In this document: positions 10,479 through 19,400 of the stretch, piece after piece | Position numbering within the stretch: position 1 is the first letter of the stretch | Layout of the letters: the number at the start of each line of letters is the position of its first letter | From: Verrucomicrobiaceae bacterium | GTDB taxonomy: Bacteria > Verrucomicrobiota > Verrucomicrobiia > Verrucomicrobiales > Verrucomicrobiaceae | Assembly: GCA_016713245.1 (NCBI GenBank) | Contig: JADJPM010000004.1 | Location: 248,001 to 312,000, forward strand | DNA: 64,000 nucleotides | Direction of reading: 5' to 3' | The notes under the pieces: model-generated | What the model saw: the letters and a program-made list of their open reading frames with translations, nothing else | Told to the model about the DNA's origin: nothing | Database searches by the model: none | Translations under genes and position numbers: made by a program

Positions 10479-11797
10479 TCCTCGCCGCAGTTCTCCTCTG
10501 CGGCACATCGTTCGCCGCCGAAAACTGGCCGCAGTTTCGCGGAGCGGATGCGCGGGGTGTTTCGGCCAATGCGAACCTGCCGGACAAATGGTCAGCCACG
10601 GAAAACGTGGAGTGGAAGACGCCGATTCCCGGTCGGGGATGGTCTTCGCCGGTGGTTTGGGGCGAGCGGGTGTTTTTGACGACGGTCATCAACAGCGGCG
10701 ACACGGAAGCGCCGAAGAAGGGGCTCTATCTCGGTGGCAATCGGCCTGAAATCCCGGCCACGGAGCATGTGTGGAAGGTGATTTGTCTCGATCTCGCCAC
10801 GGGGAAGCCGGTGTGGGAGAAGACGGTGCATCAGGGCCGCCCGCAGACGCCGATTCACCTGAAAAACAGCTACGCCTCCGAGACACCCGCCACCGATGGC
10901 GAGCGCGTGATCGCCTGCTTTGGCGGGGTCGGCCTCTTCTGTTTCGACTTCGAGGGCAAGGAGCTGTGGAAGCATCCGCTGGAGCCACGCCCGACCCGCG
11001 CGGGCTGGGGCACGGCGGCCTCGCCCGTGTTGCATGGCGAGCGTCTTTATTACCTGTGCGACAACGACCAGCAAAGCTACCTGCTCGCCCTCGACAAACG
11101 CACCGGCAAGGAAGTGTGGCGCACGCCGCGCGACGAGAAGAGCAACTGGTCGCCGCCCTTTGTCTGGCAGCATGAGCAGCGCACGGAGATCGTCACCGCT
11201 GGCAGTGGCGCGGTGCGCAGTTACGACCTCGATGGCAAACTGCTCTGGACCCTGCGCGGCATGTCCAGCATCACCATCGCCATGCCGTATGCGGCGGACG
11301 GGTTGCTCTACGTCAGCTCTGGTTATGTCGGCGACAAAGTCATGAAGTCGCTCTACGCCATCAAACCCGGCGCCAGCGGCGACATCACCCCGCCTGAAGG
11401 CCAGCGCAGCACCGAGTTCATCGCCTGGTGGGACCCCGGCATCGCGCCCTACAACCCCACGACGCTCGTTCACCAGGGCAAACTCTACGTGCTCTATGAT
11501 CGCGGCCTGCTGAGCTGCTTCGACGCGAAAACCGGCCAGCCGTTCTACATCAAAGAACGCCTGCCACGCGGACCCGGCTTCACCACCTCACCCTGGGCCG
11601 TGGGCGACAAGATTTTCTGCCTCGACGAAGACGGCAACACCTCCGTGCTCCGCGCCGGAGACAAGTTCGTGCTGCTCCACACCAATACTCTCGGCGGCGA
11701 GATGTGCATGTCCACGCCAGCTCTCGTCGGGGATCGGCTGCTCATCCGCACGGACCGGCATGTTTATTCCATCCGCAAACCAAGCCGCCAGCCATGA
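10454..11797 (+). CDS. Exported PQQ-like beta-propeller protein
   Basis: 447 residues. The first codons (MTPTLHHS) come from the leader cassette, followed by a signal peptide (LLAAVLLCGTSFAAENWPQFRG). The NWPQFRG opening and repeated blades (LDLATGKPVWEKTV, LDKRTGKEVWRTPRD, SYDLDGKLLWTLRG) are typical of PQQ-binding-like propellers related to BamB and quinoprotein dehydrogenases. PVC genomes encode many such proteins; most are not proven dehydrogenases and I see no catalytic signature. The stop overlaps the next gene's start (ATGA), so the two are translationally coupled. Confidence 0.85.
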   Translation: MTPTLHHSLLAAVLLCGTSFAAENWPQFRGADARGVSANANLPDKWSATENVEWKTPIPGRGWSSPVVWGERVFLTTVINSGDTEAPKKGLYLGGNRPEIPATEHVWKVICLDLATGKPVWEKTVHQGRPQTPIHLKNSYASETPATDGERVIACFGGVGLFCFDFEGKELWKHPLEPRPTRAGWGTAASPVLHGERLYYLCDNDQQSYLLALDKRTGKEVWRTPRDEKSNWSPPFVWQHEQRTEIVTAGSGAVRSYDLDGKLLWTLRGMSSITIAMPYAADGLLYVSSGYVGDKVMKSLYAIKPGASGDITPPEGQRSTEFIAWWDPGIAPYNPTTLVHQGKLYVLYDRGLLSCFDAKTGQPFYIKERLPRGPGFTTSPWAVGDKIFCLDEDGNTSVLRAGDKFVLLHTNTLGGEMCMSTPALVGDRLLIRTDRHVYSIRKPSRQP

Positions 11798-12810
11798 CTC
11801 CAAAACTCCACTCCTCCATCACTCCGCTGCTGCTCCTCTGCGCTCTCGGTGTCCTCTGCGGTGCAAGCCTGAATGCCGCCGAGTCCTACCGCGCCTCCTA
11901 CTACAAGGACGGCGAAATTCACATCACCGTGCTCGGACAGCCGGAGGGCAAGGCGATCACCACCGGGCATTGGGATTTCAAACCGTCGTGGTCGATCACG
12001 GGCGATCACCTCGTCTTCTTCCGCCGGCTCAAGAACGATCCGGTGGTGAGCAACTGGATCACCCAGCTCTGCATCATCAACGCCGACGGCACCGGCTTTC
12101 ACCCGCTCTCGGACGGCACCTTCACCGACTTCAATCCGACGTGGACTCGTGACGGCACGAACACGCCCGTGTGGAACCGCAAGAACCGCGAGAAAGGCGG
12201 CTACCAGATCATGGCGGGCAAGATCGGCGGCAAGCCGGGCGAGGAAATCGCGCTCACCGGCAAGGACTACCACGCTTGGGTCCATTCCGCCGTGAAGGAT
12301 GGCCGGCTCTTTGTCTCCGCGATTCCGCCGAAGCTCGGCTACGGCCACTACCTCATGACGCCGAACGTGAAGCAGACACTCCTGTCTGCGGATCAGGCGG
12401 GCCATGCAGGCAAGAGTGCCCGCATCACGGCGGAACCAACCTTTGAGCGAGTCACCTGCGAACTCGCCGAAACGGGCAGCCTCGACCGCCTGAGCATCTC
12501 GCCCGACGAGACGAAAGTCTGCTTCGACTACCACCCCGGCAAGGAAAACCCCATGCCCGGTCGCACGCTCTACGTCGCCGATTTCGACGTGAAGGCCCGC
12601 ACCATCACCAACGCCAAACCCTTTGCCAATGAAGAGCGCCAGAAGGTGTGGTTCGACTACCCGCGCTGGACCAAGGACGGCAACGCCATCGTCTATATGG
12701 CCGGTGGCAAGCTCTTCCTCCACACCCTCGCCGACGGCACCACGAAGCAAGTCTCCACCGACCCGAAAGCCGACTACCGCTACCCACACGGCGAGGCGAC
12801 GCCGAACTGA
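11794..12810 (+). CDS. Exported TolB/PD40-type beta-propeller protein with in-frame repeat insertion
   Basis: 338 residues, starting at the ATGA overlap with the propeller gene upstream. It also begins with the MTPKLHSS block, then a hydrophobic signal (ITPLLLLCALGVLCGASLNA). PD40/WD40-like strands include WDFKPSWSITGDHLVFFRR, FTDFNPTWTRDG, LSISPDETKVCFDYH and DYPRWTKDGNAIVYMAGGK, resembling the TolB C-terminal propeller. Residues about 192-212 (VKQTLLSADQAGHAGKSARI) are encoded by a twin-hairpin repeat at 12367-12428 inserted without breaking the frame. Role probably in binding or sensing; no enzymatic residues seen. Confidence 0.8.
   Translation: MTPKLHSSITPLLLLCALGVLCGASLNAAESYRASYYKDGEIHITVLGQPEGKAITTGHWDFKPSWSITGDHLVFFRRLKNDPVVSNWITQLCIINADGTGFHPLSDGTFTDFNPTWTRDGTNTPVWNRKNREKGGYQIMAGKIGGKPGEEIALTGKDYHAWVHSAVKDGRLFVSAIPPKLGYGHYLMTPNVKQTLLSADQAGHAGKSARITAEPTFERVTCELAETGSLDRLSISPDETKVCFDYHPGKENPMPGRTLYVADFDVKARTITNAKPFANEERQKVWFDYPRWTKDGNAIVYMAGGKLFLHTLADGTTKQVSTDPKADYRYPHGEATPN
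12367..12428. repeat. Twin-hairpin element inside a coding sequence, GTGA...TCAC family
   Basis: 62 bp bounded by GTGA and TCAC. Hairpin 1 is GCAGACA-CTCC-TGTCTGC (12372-12389) and hairpin 2 is GCAGGCA-AGAG-TGCCCGC (12406-12423). It lies wholly within the PD40 protein gene and remains open in frame. A decayed relative lies at 10114-10176. Confidence 0.7.
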
Positions 12811-12867
12811 AGGAGAATGCTCCTGCCAGTCGATCCATGCGCGGAAAAAGTTCTTGAGAGTGTTGCA

Positions 12868-13962
12868 TTACCTGAGCGATTCGGAACCGGTGTCCCTTAC
12901 TTCTTGTCGCTTCGCTTCCGTCATCTCCTCCGTGAACGGAACGGGGCCATTGCCGTCGCTGCGGTCCAGCAGCAGGGTGACTTTCCACCCCGGTTGGTGC
13001 CCGGCGGCGGCCAGAAGCTCGGGCAGATCCTCGGCGAATCGTTTATGGGCTTTGTCGCCGAAGCTTTCCCGAGCGGTTTGCATGAGCTGCTCCACCGGAA
13101 TGCCGTCAATGGCTGTGAGCCGGAACCATTGGCCGCCGACCTGGACGAGCGGCTGCTCATGACCCACCTCCCAACGCACGCCGGTGAACGGGGCGACCTT
13201 GGCGAAGCGAGCCTCACGCCCGGCCGCCGCCGGTTCGACCGGTGAACCGGTTCGTGGTGCAGGGTTGAGGATGGCATACAGCAGGTATCCGCAAAGGGTC
13301 GTGATGCTGGCAACCAGGAGCATCCGTGCCATCCGGTGCGCAACTGGGATGCTTTCGTTCGTGACAGAAAAATCGAGTGCGGCCAGTTTCGCGTCCACTT
13401 CTTCCTTTTCTTTGCGAGCTGCCGCCAATCCGAGGCCGCCAGCAAAGTAGCCGAGGAGTCCCAGTAGGACGATTTTCAGGACTACCGCCCTGTGAAATTG
13501 ATCCAGCGACATTCTCCCGTTGAGATGGAACTGCCAGTAAAGGAGGCTGAGTCCGGTGATGATCGGCAGGTAATAACTCCACAGGGCACTCCACCGGGAG
13601 AAGCGGATCTTATAGTCGAGTTGTTCGCTCCGCTTCTGAAGTTCGTCCCGGAGGGAATCCCCATACCGTCGTTCCCGCTTTCGCCGCAGACGATTTCTCC
13701 ATGGGCTGAAGGCCGCCGCTCCGAGGATGAGGGCCGAGCCTGTGTAGAGTGGCCAGACGATCTCCATGTCGGAATTGGAGAAAATGAAGTATGCAGTGCA
13801 GGAAAGCAGGATGCCTGCGACGATCAAATCGGCGAAGACGGTAACGATGCTCTCATCCTTCTGCGTGGTCCGCAGCCGCTTCAAAAGTTCATCTGGGCAG
13901 ATGTCGGAGTAGCTGGATTCGTCCTGGCACTTCCAGGTGCTTTTAAGGTCATCGAGGTTCAT
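12868..13962 (-). CDS. Membrane protein paired with ECF sigma factor, possible anti-sigma
   Basis: 364 residues, start overlapping the sigma-factor stop (ATGA), so cotranslated. The N-terminus is soluble (MNLDDLKSTWKCQDESSYSD) with several hydrophobic segments following: residues about 43-60, 68-85, 125-143, 160-182 and a last helix near 218-236 (MLLVASITTLCGYLLYAIL). The C-terminal 120 residues are soluble and presumably extracytoplasmic. A short cytoplasmic N-terminus before membrane helices in a two-gene sigma operon is the usual layout for an anti-sigma factor in this phylum, but I see no zinc-binding HXXXCXXC motif, so that role is inferred from position. Confidence 0.65.
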   Translation of the reverse strand: MNLDDLKSTWKCQDESSYSDICPDELLKRLRTTQKDESIVTVFADLIVAGILLSCTAYFIFSNSDMEIVWPLYTGSALILGAAAFSPWRNRLRRKRERRYGDSLRDELQKRSEQLDYKIRFSRWSALWSYYLPIITGLSLLYWQFHLNGRMSLDQFHRAVVLKIVLLGLLGYFAGGLGLAAARKEKEEVDAKLAALDFSVTNESIPVAHRMARMLLVASITTLCGYLLYAILNPAPRTGSPVEPAAAGREARFAKVAPFTGVRWEVGHEQPLVQVGGQWFRLTAIDGIPVEQLMQTARESFGDKAHKRFAEDLPELLAAAGHQPGWKVTLLLDRSDGNGPVPFTEEMTEAKRQEVRDTGSESLR

Positions 13963-14465
13963 GGTTTTTGTCCTCCATTGCAGAGATCGGTCAGTTTCTT
14001 TTTTGCCCGGTTGATGCGCACGCCAACGTTGCTTTCACTGATGCCGATGATCTCGGCGATCTCCGAGTATGGCAGGTCTTCCAAGTAGAGTAAGACGAGG
14101 TAGCGCTCATGAGCCGGCAATTGATGGATTGTTTCGTAGAGCAAAGTCAGCCGCTCGTTTTCTGGCCCCCTCTGCTCCAGCCAGTAGGCATCCATGGAGA
14201 CCAGCTTTTCCACCCGTTCGCGGCGTCGCCTTTCCCCTCGCTGCCAGTCCATCGCCGTATTCAGAGCCACGCGGTAGATCCAAGTGGATGGTTTGGCCTG
14301 ACCGTTGAATTGCCCAACCGAATGCCACAACTGAACCAAGATTTGCTGGATCAGATCCTCTTGGTCTTCCTGAGTCACCGCGTAAGACCGGGCCACCTTG
14401 AGGAGAATACCCCGATGGGTGGTCTGCCAGTGCAGAAAGGTCTGTTCTTGTTCCTGATGTGTCAT
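13959..14465 (-). CDS. ECF-type RNA polymerase sigma factor
   Basis: 168 residues. Region 2 (YAVTQEDQEDLIQQILVQLW...PSTWIYRVALNTAMDW) and region 4 (LPAHERYLVLLYLEDLPYSEIAEIIGISESNVGVRINRAKKKL) are both present, separated by a short linker as in extracytoplasmic-function sigma factors. The ATG at 14465 was chosen because it gives the standard ECF length; the frame is open further upstream but reads through non-coding and leader-cassette DNA. It overlaps the downstream membrane protein, its probable regulator. Its own promoter should lie in 14466-14660, which also serves the divergent sulfatase. Confidence 0.9.
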   Translation of the reverse strand: MTHQEQEQTFLHWQTTHRGILLKVARSYAVTQEDQEDLIQQILVQLWHSVGQFNGQAKPSTWIYRVALNTAMDWQRGERRRRERVEKLVSMDAYWLEQRGPENERLTLLYETIHQLPAHERYLVLLYLEDLPYSEIAEIIGISESNVGVRINRAKKKLTDLCNGGQKP

Positions 14466-14660
14466 CTTTCCAGATAGGTAGCCGCCGATGTTGGCGAGCT
14501 TACAGAAAAGATATGTCTCTGAAATGGTATCGCAGTTGGACCCGGCATGAAATTGGTCATCGACGTGCCTCCAGTAACTCCCGCCTCGAATTGCCAGGGG
14601 GCTTGGCTTGCCAACTGCGAGTGAACCACGCATCACGTGCGTCATCGTGGACACCTCGTA

Positions 14661-14731
14661 AAAAACATTGTCCACATTTGGCCGGTTCAGGGCACATCCT
14701 GTTGACCAGCACTCCAAAACTCCACCACTCC
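14661..14731 (+). repeat. Leader cassette, copy B
   Basis: AAAAACATTGTCCACATTTGG, then GGCACATCC, then ACTCCAAAACTCCACCACTCC immediately before the ATG of the sulfatase. The spacing from TTGTCC to ACTCC is 43 bases. Unlike the other copies, the trinucleotide before ACTCC is AGC and not ATG, so here the block is untranslated leader. Confidence 0.7.
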
Positions 14732-16312
14732 ATGAAGTCCATCTTCGCAGTAACGCTGTGCCTTTCGTCCTTCGGCATTCCTCATTCGTCATTTTCGGCG
14801 CAGCCGAACATCCTCCTCTTCCTCGCCGACGACCTCGGGTATGCGGACATCGGCGTGAACGGCTGCAAGGACATCCCGACGCCGAACATCGACAGCATCG
14901 CGAAGAACGGCGTGCGCTTCACCGATGGCTACGCCACGCATCCGGTGTGCTCGCCCTCACGCGCCGGATTGATGAGCGGGATGTATCAGCATCGCTTCGG
15001 CTTTGAGCACAACTCAGGTCCAGAGCGCTATGCCTCCCCGAACTTTGGCATGCCGCGAGAGATTCCTTCGCTCGCCGAGAAGCTGAAAGCCGCCGGATAC
15101 GCCACCGGCATGATCGGCAAGTGGCACATCGGTTTCAAAGAAGGGCTGCGACCGCACGAGCGCGGCTTTGACGAGCACTTCGGCTTCCTCAGCGGCGCTC
15201 GCAGCTTTTACCCCGACAATCCGCGCGAGAACGATCCCATCGTCCGCAACGGCGTCCCGGTGAAGGGCGAGCAAGACTATCTCACCGATGCCTTTGCCCG
15301 CGAGGCCGTGAGCTTCATCGAACGCTCCAAAGACAAGCTGTGGTTCGTCTATTTCGCCTTCAACGCCGTCCACTCGCCTCTCGAAGCCACCGAGGCCTAC
15401 GAAGCGCGCTTCCCGCACATCACCGACAAGAAACGCAAGACCTACGCGGGAATGCTCGCCGCCCTCGACGACGCCGTAGGCCGGGTGATGGCGAAGGTGC
15501 GCGAGCTCGGCCAGGAGGAAAACACGCTGGTCATGTTCTACAGCGACAACGGCGGCCCCACGGCGGAAACGAGCAGCCGCAACGACCCGCTGCGCGGCTT
15601 CAAAGGCCAGATGTATGAAGGCGGCATCCGCGTGCCCTTCGTCATGCAGTGGAAAGGCACGATCCCGGTAGCCATGACCTACACCCAGCCGGTCATGGGC
15701 TTCGACTGCCACGCCACCGCCCTCGCAGCGGCCAAAGTAGCTTGGGCTTCAGCCCAAACCTCCCCGGATTCGGCTAAAGCCGAAACTACTTTGGACGGCA
15801 TCAATCTCCTGCCTCATCTCCTCGGCGAAAAGACCTCCGCGCCGCACGAGTTCCTCTGCTGGCGTGCCGGAGCGCAGAAGGCCATTCGCATGGGCGACTG
15901 GAAACTGGTGCAAACACCGCGTGAAAGCACCGCCCAGCTCTTCAACCTCAAAACCGACCTCAGCGAGACCACCGACCTCGCCGCCAAGGAACCCGCGAAG
16001 TTCACCGAACTCGCCGCCAAGTTCGCCGAATGGGAACGCGGCACGATTCCCGCCAAATGGGTCCGCCAGGATGCCCGCAACGCCGAAGAAGGCGGCGCAC
16101 CCAAGTCAGCCACCACGCCCAAAAGCCCCACCAAAGCCGCCAACCGCGTCGATGACGCCTTCAAGAAAGCCGACGCCAATAACGACGGCCAGCTCACCCG
16201 CGAAGAGTATCCGCAAAAGGAAGTCTTCGACGCCGTGGACGCCGACAAAAACGGCCAAGCCACCCTGGAAGAGGTCCGCGCCTACTACCGCAGCAAACGG
16301 AGTGCAAAGTAA
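14732..16312 (+). CDS. Exported sulfatase with C-terminal EF-hand pair and in-frame REP insertion
   Basis: 526 residues; signal peptide (MKSIFAVTLCLSSFGIPHSS) and sulfatase core ILLFLADDLGYADIGVNG. The formylglycine motif is CSPSRAGLMSG with Cys73; GKWHIG and YSDNGGPTAETSSRNDPLRGFKG complete the active site. After the catalytic domain a Pro/Lys linker leads to two EF-hand loops (DANNDGQLTREE and DADKNGQATLEE), a calcium-binding tail frequent in PVC exported proteins. Residues about 335-354 (KVAWASAQTSPDSAKAETT) are encoded by a GTAG...CTAC twin hairpin at 15737-15789. The ATG directly after the leader cassette was chosen; upstream in-frame codons read through non-coding DNA. Confidence 0.92.
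   Translation: MKSIFAVTLCLSSFGIPHSSFSAQPNILLFLADDLGYADIGVNGCKDIPTPNIDSIAKNGVRFTDGYATHPVCSPSRAGLMSGMYQHRFGFEHNSGPERYASPNFGMPREIPSLAEKLKAAGYATGMIGKWHIGFKEGLRPHERGFDEHFGFLSGARSFYPDNPRENDPIVRNGVPVKGEQDYLTDAFAREAVSFIERSKDKLWFVYFAFNAVHSPLEATEAYEARFPHITDKKRKTYAGMLAALDDAVGRVMAKVRELGQEENTLVMFYSDNGGPTAETSSRNDPLRGFKGQMYEGGIRVPFVMQWKGTIPVAMTYTQPVMGFDCHATALAAAKVAWASAQTSPDSAKAETTLDGINLLPHLLGEKTSAPHEFLCWRAGAQKAIRMGDWKLVQTPRESTAQLFNLKTDLSETTDLAAKEPAKFTELAAKFAEWERGTIPAKWVRQDARNAEEGGAPKSATTPKSPTKAANRVDDAFKKADANNDGQLTREEYPQKEVFDAVDADKNGQATLEEVRAYYRSKRSAK
15737..15789. repeat. GTAG...CTAC twin-hairpin element inside the sulfatase gene
   Basis: 53 bp: GTAG, hairpin TTGGGCT-TC-AGCCCAA, an 11-base spacer, hairpin TTCGGCT-AA-AGCCGAA, then CTAC. 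The plan (tetranucleotide, hairpin, spacer, hairpin, complementary tetranucleotide) is the same as that of the REP pairs around the RAYT transposase at 53 kb, although the stem sequences differ. It keeps the sulfatase frame open. Confidence 0.75.
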
Positions 16313-16351
16313 CCTGCCGCATCACAGAAACGCCAACCTTCACCGAGCGGC

Positions 16352-16422
16352 GAAAAAATTGTCCACCTTTGGCCCGCTCACGGAACATCCCTGTAGCCAT
16401 GACTCCAACACTCCACCGCTCC
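16352..16422 (+). repeat. Leader cassette, copy C
   Basis: GAAAAAATTGTCCACCTTTGG, CACGGAACATCC, then ATGACTCCAACACTCCACCG. TTGTCC to ACTCC is 43 bases. The ATG in the block is the most plausible start of the 1307-residue fusion gene, encoding MTPTLHRS before the signal peptide. Confidence 0.7.
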
Positions 16423-19400
16423 ATCCCACTCCTCCTCTGTGTGCTCTGCGCCTCTGTGGTTCAAACCCACGCCCAAGAGGCCACGCCCGATTGGCTCAAG
16501 AAGATCGACCGCAATGGCGATGGCAAAGTCTCCCGTGAGGAGATGCCGAAGATCTTTGATCTGATCGATGCGGACAAAGACGGCATCGGCACCGTGGCGG
16601 AGCTGACGGCGTATTTCACCAAGGCCAAAGGGAAAGGCCAGACGAAGGGGGCGACGCCAAGTCCATCTCCATCAACGGCACCCGCCCCAGGTTCGGCGAA
16701 TCCGAATGAGCCTGCGGCACGCGGGGCCTTGCCGGACACGGTCGAGAAACGTGCCATCACCATCTGGAGCGATGGCACGCGCATGGCTGGCGATCTTTAC
16801 CTGCCGAAGAACCGCAAGGAAGGCGAGAAGCTGCCTGCCATCGTCTTTTGTGCGGGAACGGGCGGCACGAAGGGCGGCACGGGCGGGCGCTTGGGGCCGA
16901 TCTTTGCGGAGAAAGGTTATGTGGCGCTCGCCTTTGACTATCGCGGCTGGGGAGAGAGCGAGAGCCAGCTCATGGCCGCCGAGCCACAGCCGAAGCCGGA
17001 CGAGAAGGGCGAGCTGACGATCAAGGTGAAGGCGCTGCGCTGGCAGATGAACTACACCGACCAGACCGAGGACATCCGCGCGGCGATCAGCTTCCTCGCG
17101 GGCGAGCCGACGGTGGACGCGCAGCGCATCGGCATCATGGGCAGCAGTTACGGCGGCGGCCTCGTGACTTACATGGCGGGCACGGACCCTCGCGTGAAGT
17201 GCGTCGTCGCGCAGGTGCCGGGGCTTGGAGGTGCGAATCGGGACCGAGCCCTCGCCGCCGCCTACAAATTGCACACGCAGCAGGCTCGTGGCGAGGTGGA
17301 GCCTGTGCCGCTGGAGACGGGCAAGATGACCGGCAAGATGGAGAAATACTCGAACATGCGGACGAACGCGGCCAAGAGCATCGGCTTCAGTGGCCTCGAA
17401 GCCGCCGCGAAGATCGCTGTGCCTGCGCTCTTCGTCGTCGCGGAGAACGAGGAACTGAGCAACAACGAGATCGTCGCCGAGGCGCAAAAGCAGATCGCCG
17501 CTCGCGGCGTTCCGTCGAAGTATCACGTCGTCAAAGGCATCACCCACTACGGCATTTATCGCGAGGGTTTCCAGGAAGCGACCACGCTGGAGATCGCGTG
17601 GTTTGAAGAGCATTTGAAGGGTGCGGCAGCGAAACCTGCGGCTTCAACACCTGAGACGCCTCCGGCTCCAAAAACGGCTCCTGCCGCCAATACGACTCCA
17701 AAACTCGAAGAAGGCTTCAAGGCTCTGGATGAGGACAAAACCGGAAAACTCAGCGCGGAGGAGTTTGCGGCACTGAAGGTGGGCACGACCTACTTTCGCG
17801 AGCATCCTGAGCAGTTGGAGCCTGCATTCAAAAAGCTTGATGCGGATGCCGATGGCGCTTTGACCCTCGAAGAGTATCGAAACATCGCCAGACCGCGCCA
17901 AAGCAAAGGCGGCCAGGGCAAAGGCAAGGCCAAGCGCCCTCCAGCCGAGACGGAAGCTCCCAAAGCATCAGCGGAGGCCACTTCTGAGAAGAGCATGAAA
18001 TTTGCCGATGCTGATCTGGCCTTCTTTGAGAAGAACATCCGCCCTGTGCTCATCAAGAGCTGCTACGAGTGCCACAGCGCGGAGGCGGACAAGCTGAAGG
18101 CCGGGCTGGCGCTGGATGCGCGGGTGGCGTTGCTGAAGGGAGGCGATAGCGGGGCAGCCGTGGTGCTGGGAAAGCCCGAGGAGAGTTTGCTCATCAAGTC
18201 GCTGCGGCATGATGATCCTGATTTGAAGATGCCGCCGGAGAAGCATGGCGGAAAGCTGAGCGAGGCAGTGATCGCGAACTTCGTCGAGTGGGTGAAGCGC
18301 GGTGCGCCGATGCCGGAAGGTCAGGCGGTGGCCGTGGCGCAAAAAATGGAGGCGCGGATGGATCATTGGGCGTTCAAGCCGGTGATGGACTCGCCTGCGC
18401 CAGCGGTGAAAAGCACGTCCTGGCCGCGCACGGAGGTGGATCGCTTTGTGTTGGCGGAGTTGGAGAAGAAAGGCCTCGCGCCCGTGGCGGATGCGGAGCC
18501 CGCCGCGTTGCTTCGTCGCGTGCATCTCGATTTGACCGGCCTGCCGCCGACGGCGGAGCAGGTGACGGCTTTTCTCGCGGCACCGAGCGAGTCGCGCATC
18601 GAAGGCGTGATCGATGAACTCATGAAATCGCCGCAGTTTGGCGAGCGCTGGGGGCGTCATTGGCTTGATGTGGCCCGCTATGCGGAGAGCAGCGGCAAGG
18701 AGACGGATTTCGCCTATCCCCACGCGTGGCGGTATCGCGATTATGTGATCAAGGCCTTCAATGCGGACATGCCGTTTGATCAGTTCATCCGCGAGCAGAT
18801 CGCGGGCGATTTGTTTGAGGCACGCGATGACAAGGAGCGTGCGGAGTTGCTCATCGCGACGGGTTTCCTCGCCATCGGGCCAAAGTCGCACATCGAGAAG
18901 AATCCGCTCCAGTTTGAGATGGATGTGGTGGACGAGCAGATTGACACCGTGAGCCAGGCTTTCCTCGGTCTGACGATGGCCTGCGCCCGCTGCCACGATC
19001 ACAAATACGATCCCGTCTCGCAGCGCGACTACTACGCGCTGGCGGGCATCTTCCGCAGCACGGACACGAAGTTTGGCACGGTCAAACTCATCCAGAACAA
19101 CAACCCCGGCACGCTCGTCCCGCTTCCCCCAGAGGCGAACCAACCCAACGGCCTGAAACCGCTCGCGTCCCGCGAACGTGACCGGCTTGAGAAGAACGTC
19201 GCCCGCGACTCAGCTCGCCTTGCTGAGCTGACCAAGGAGAAGATGTTCGCCTCTTCCGAGTTTGTCCGCACTCGCATCCGCCTCGCCACGGACAAGGCTC
19301 ATCTCGCCGCCTATGAAGCCGACGGCACGCCCAAGCAGTTCGTCACCTGCGTGCTGGAGCGCGAGAAGCCGCGCGACTCCGCGCTGCTCATCCGTGGTGA

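Noticed and set aside
17968..19143. A 391-codon minus-strand frame
   Set aside because: Arg/His-rich antisense of the DUF1549 region of the fusion gene.
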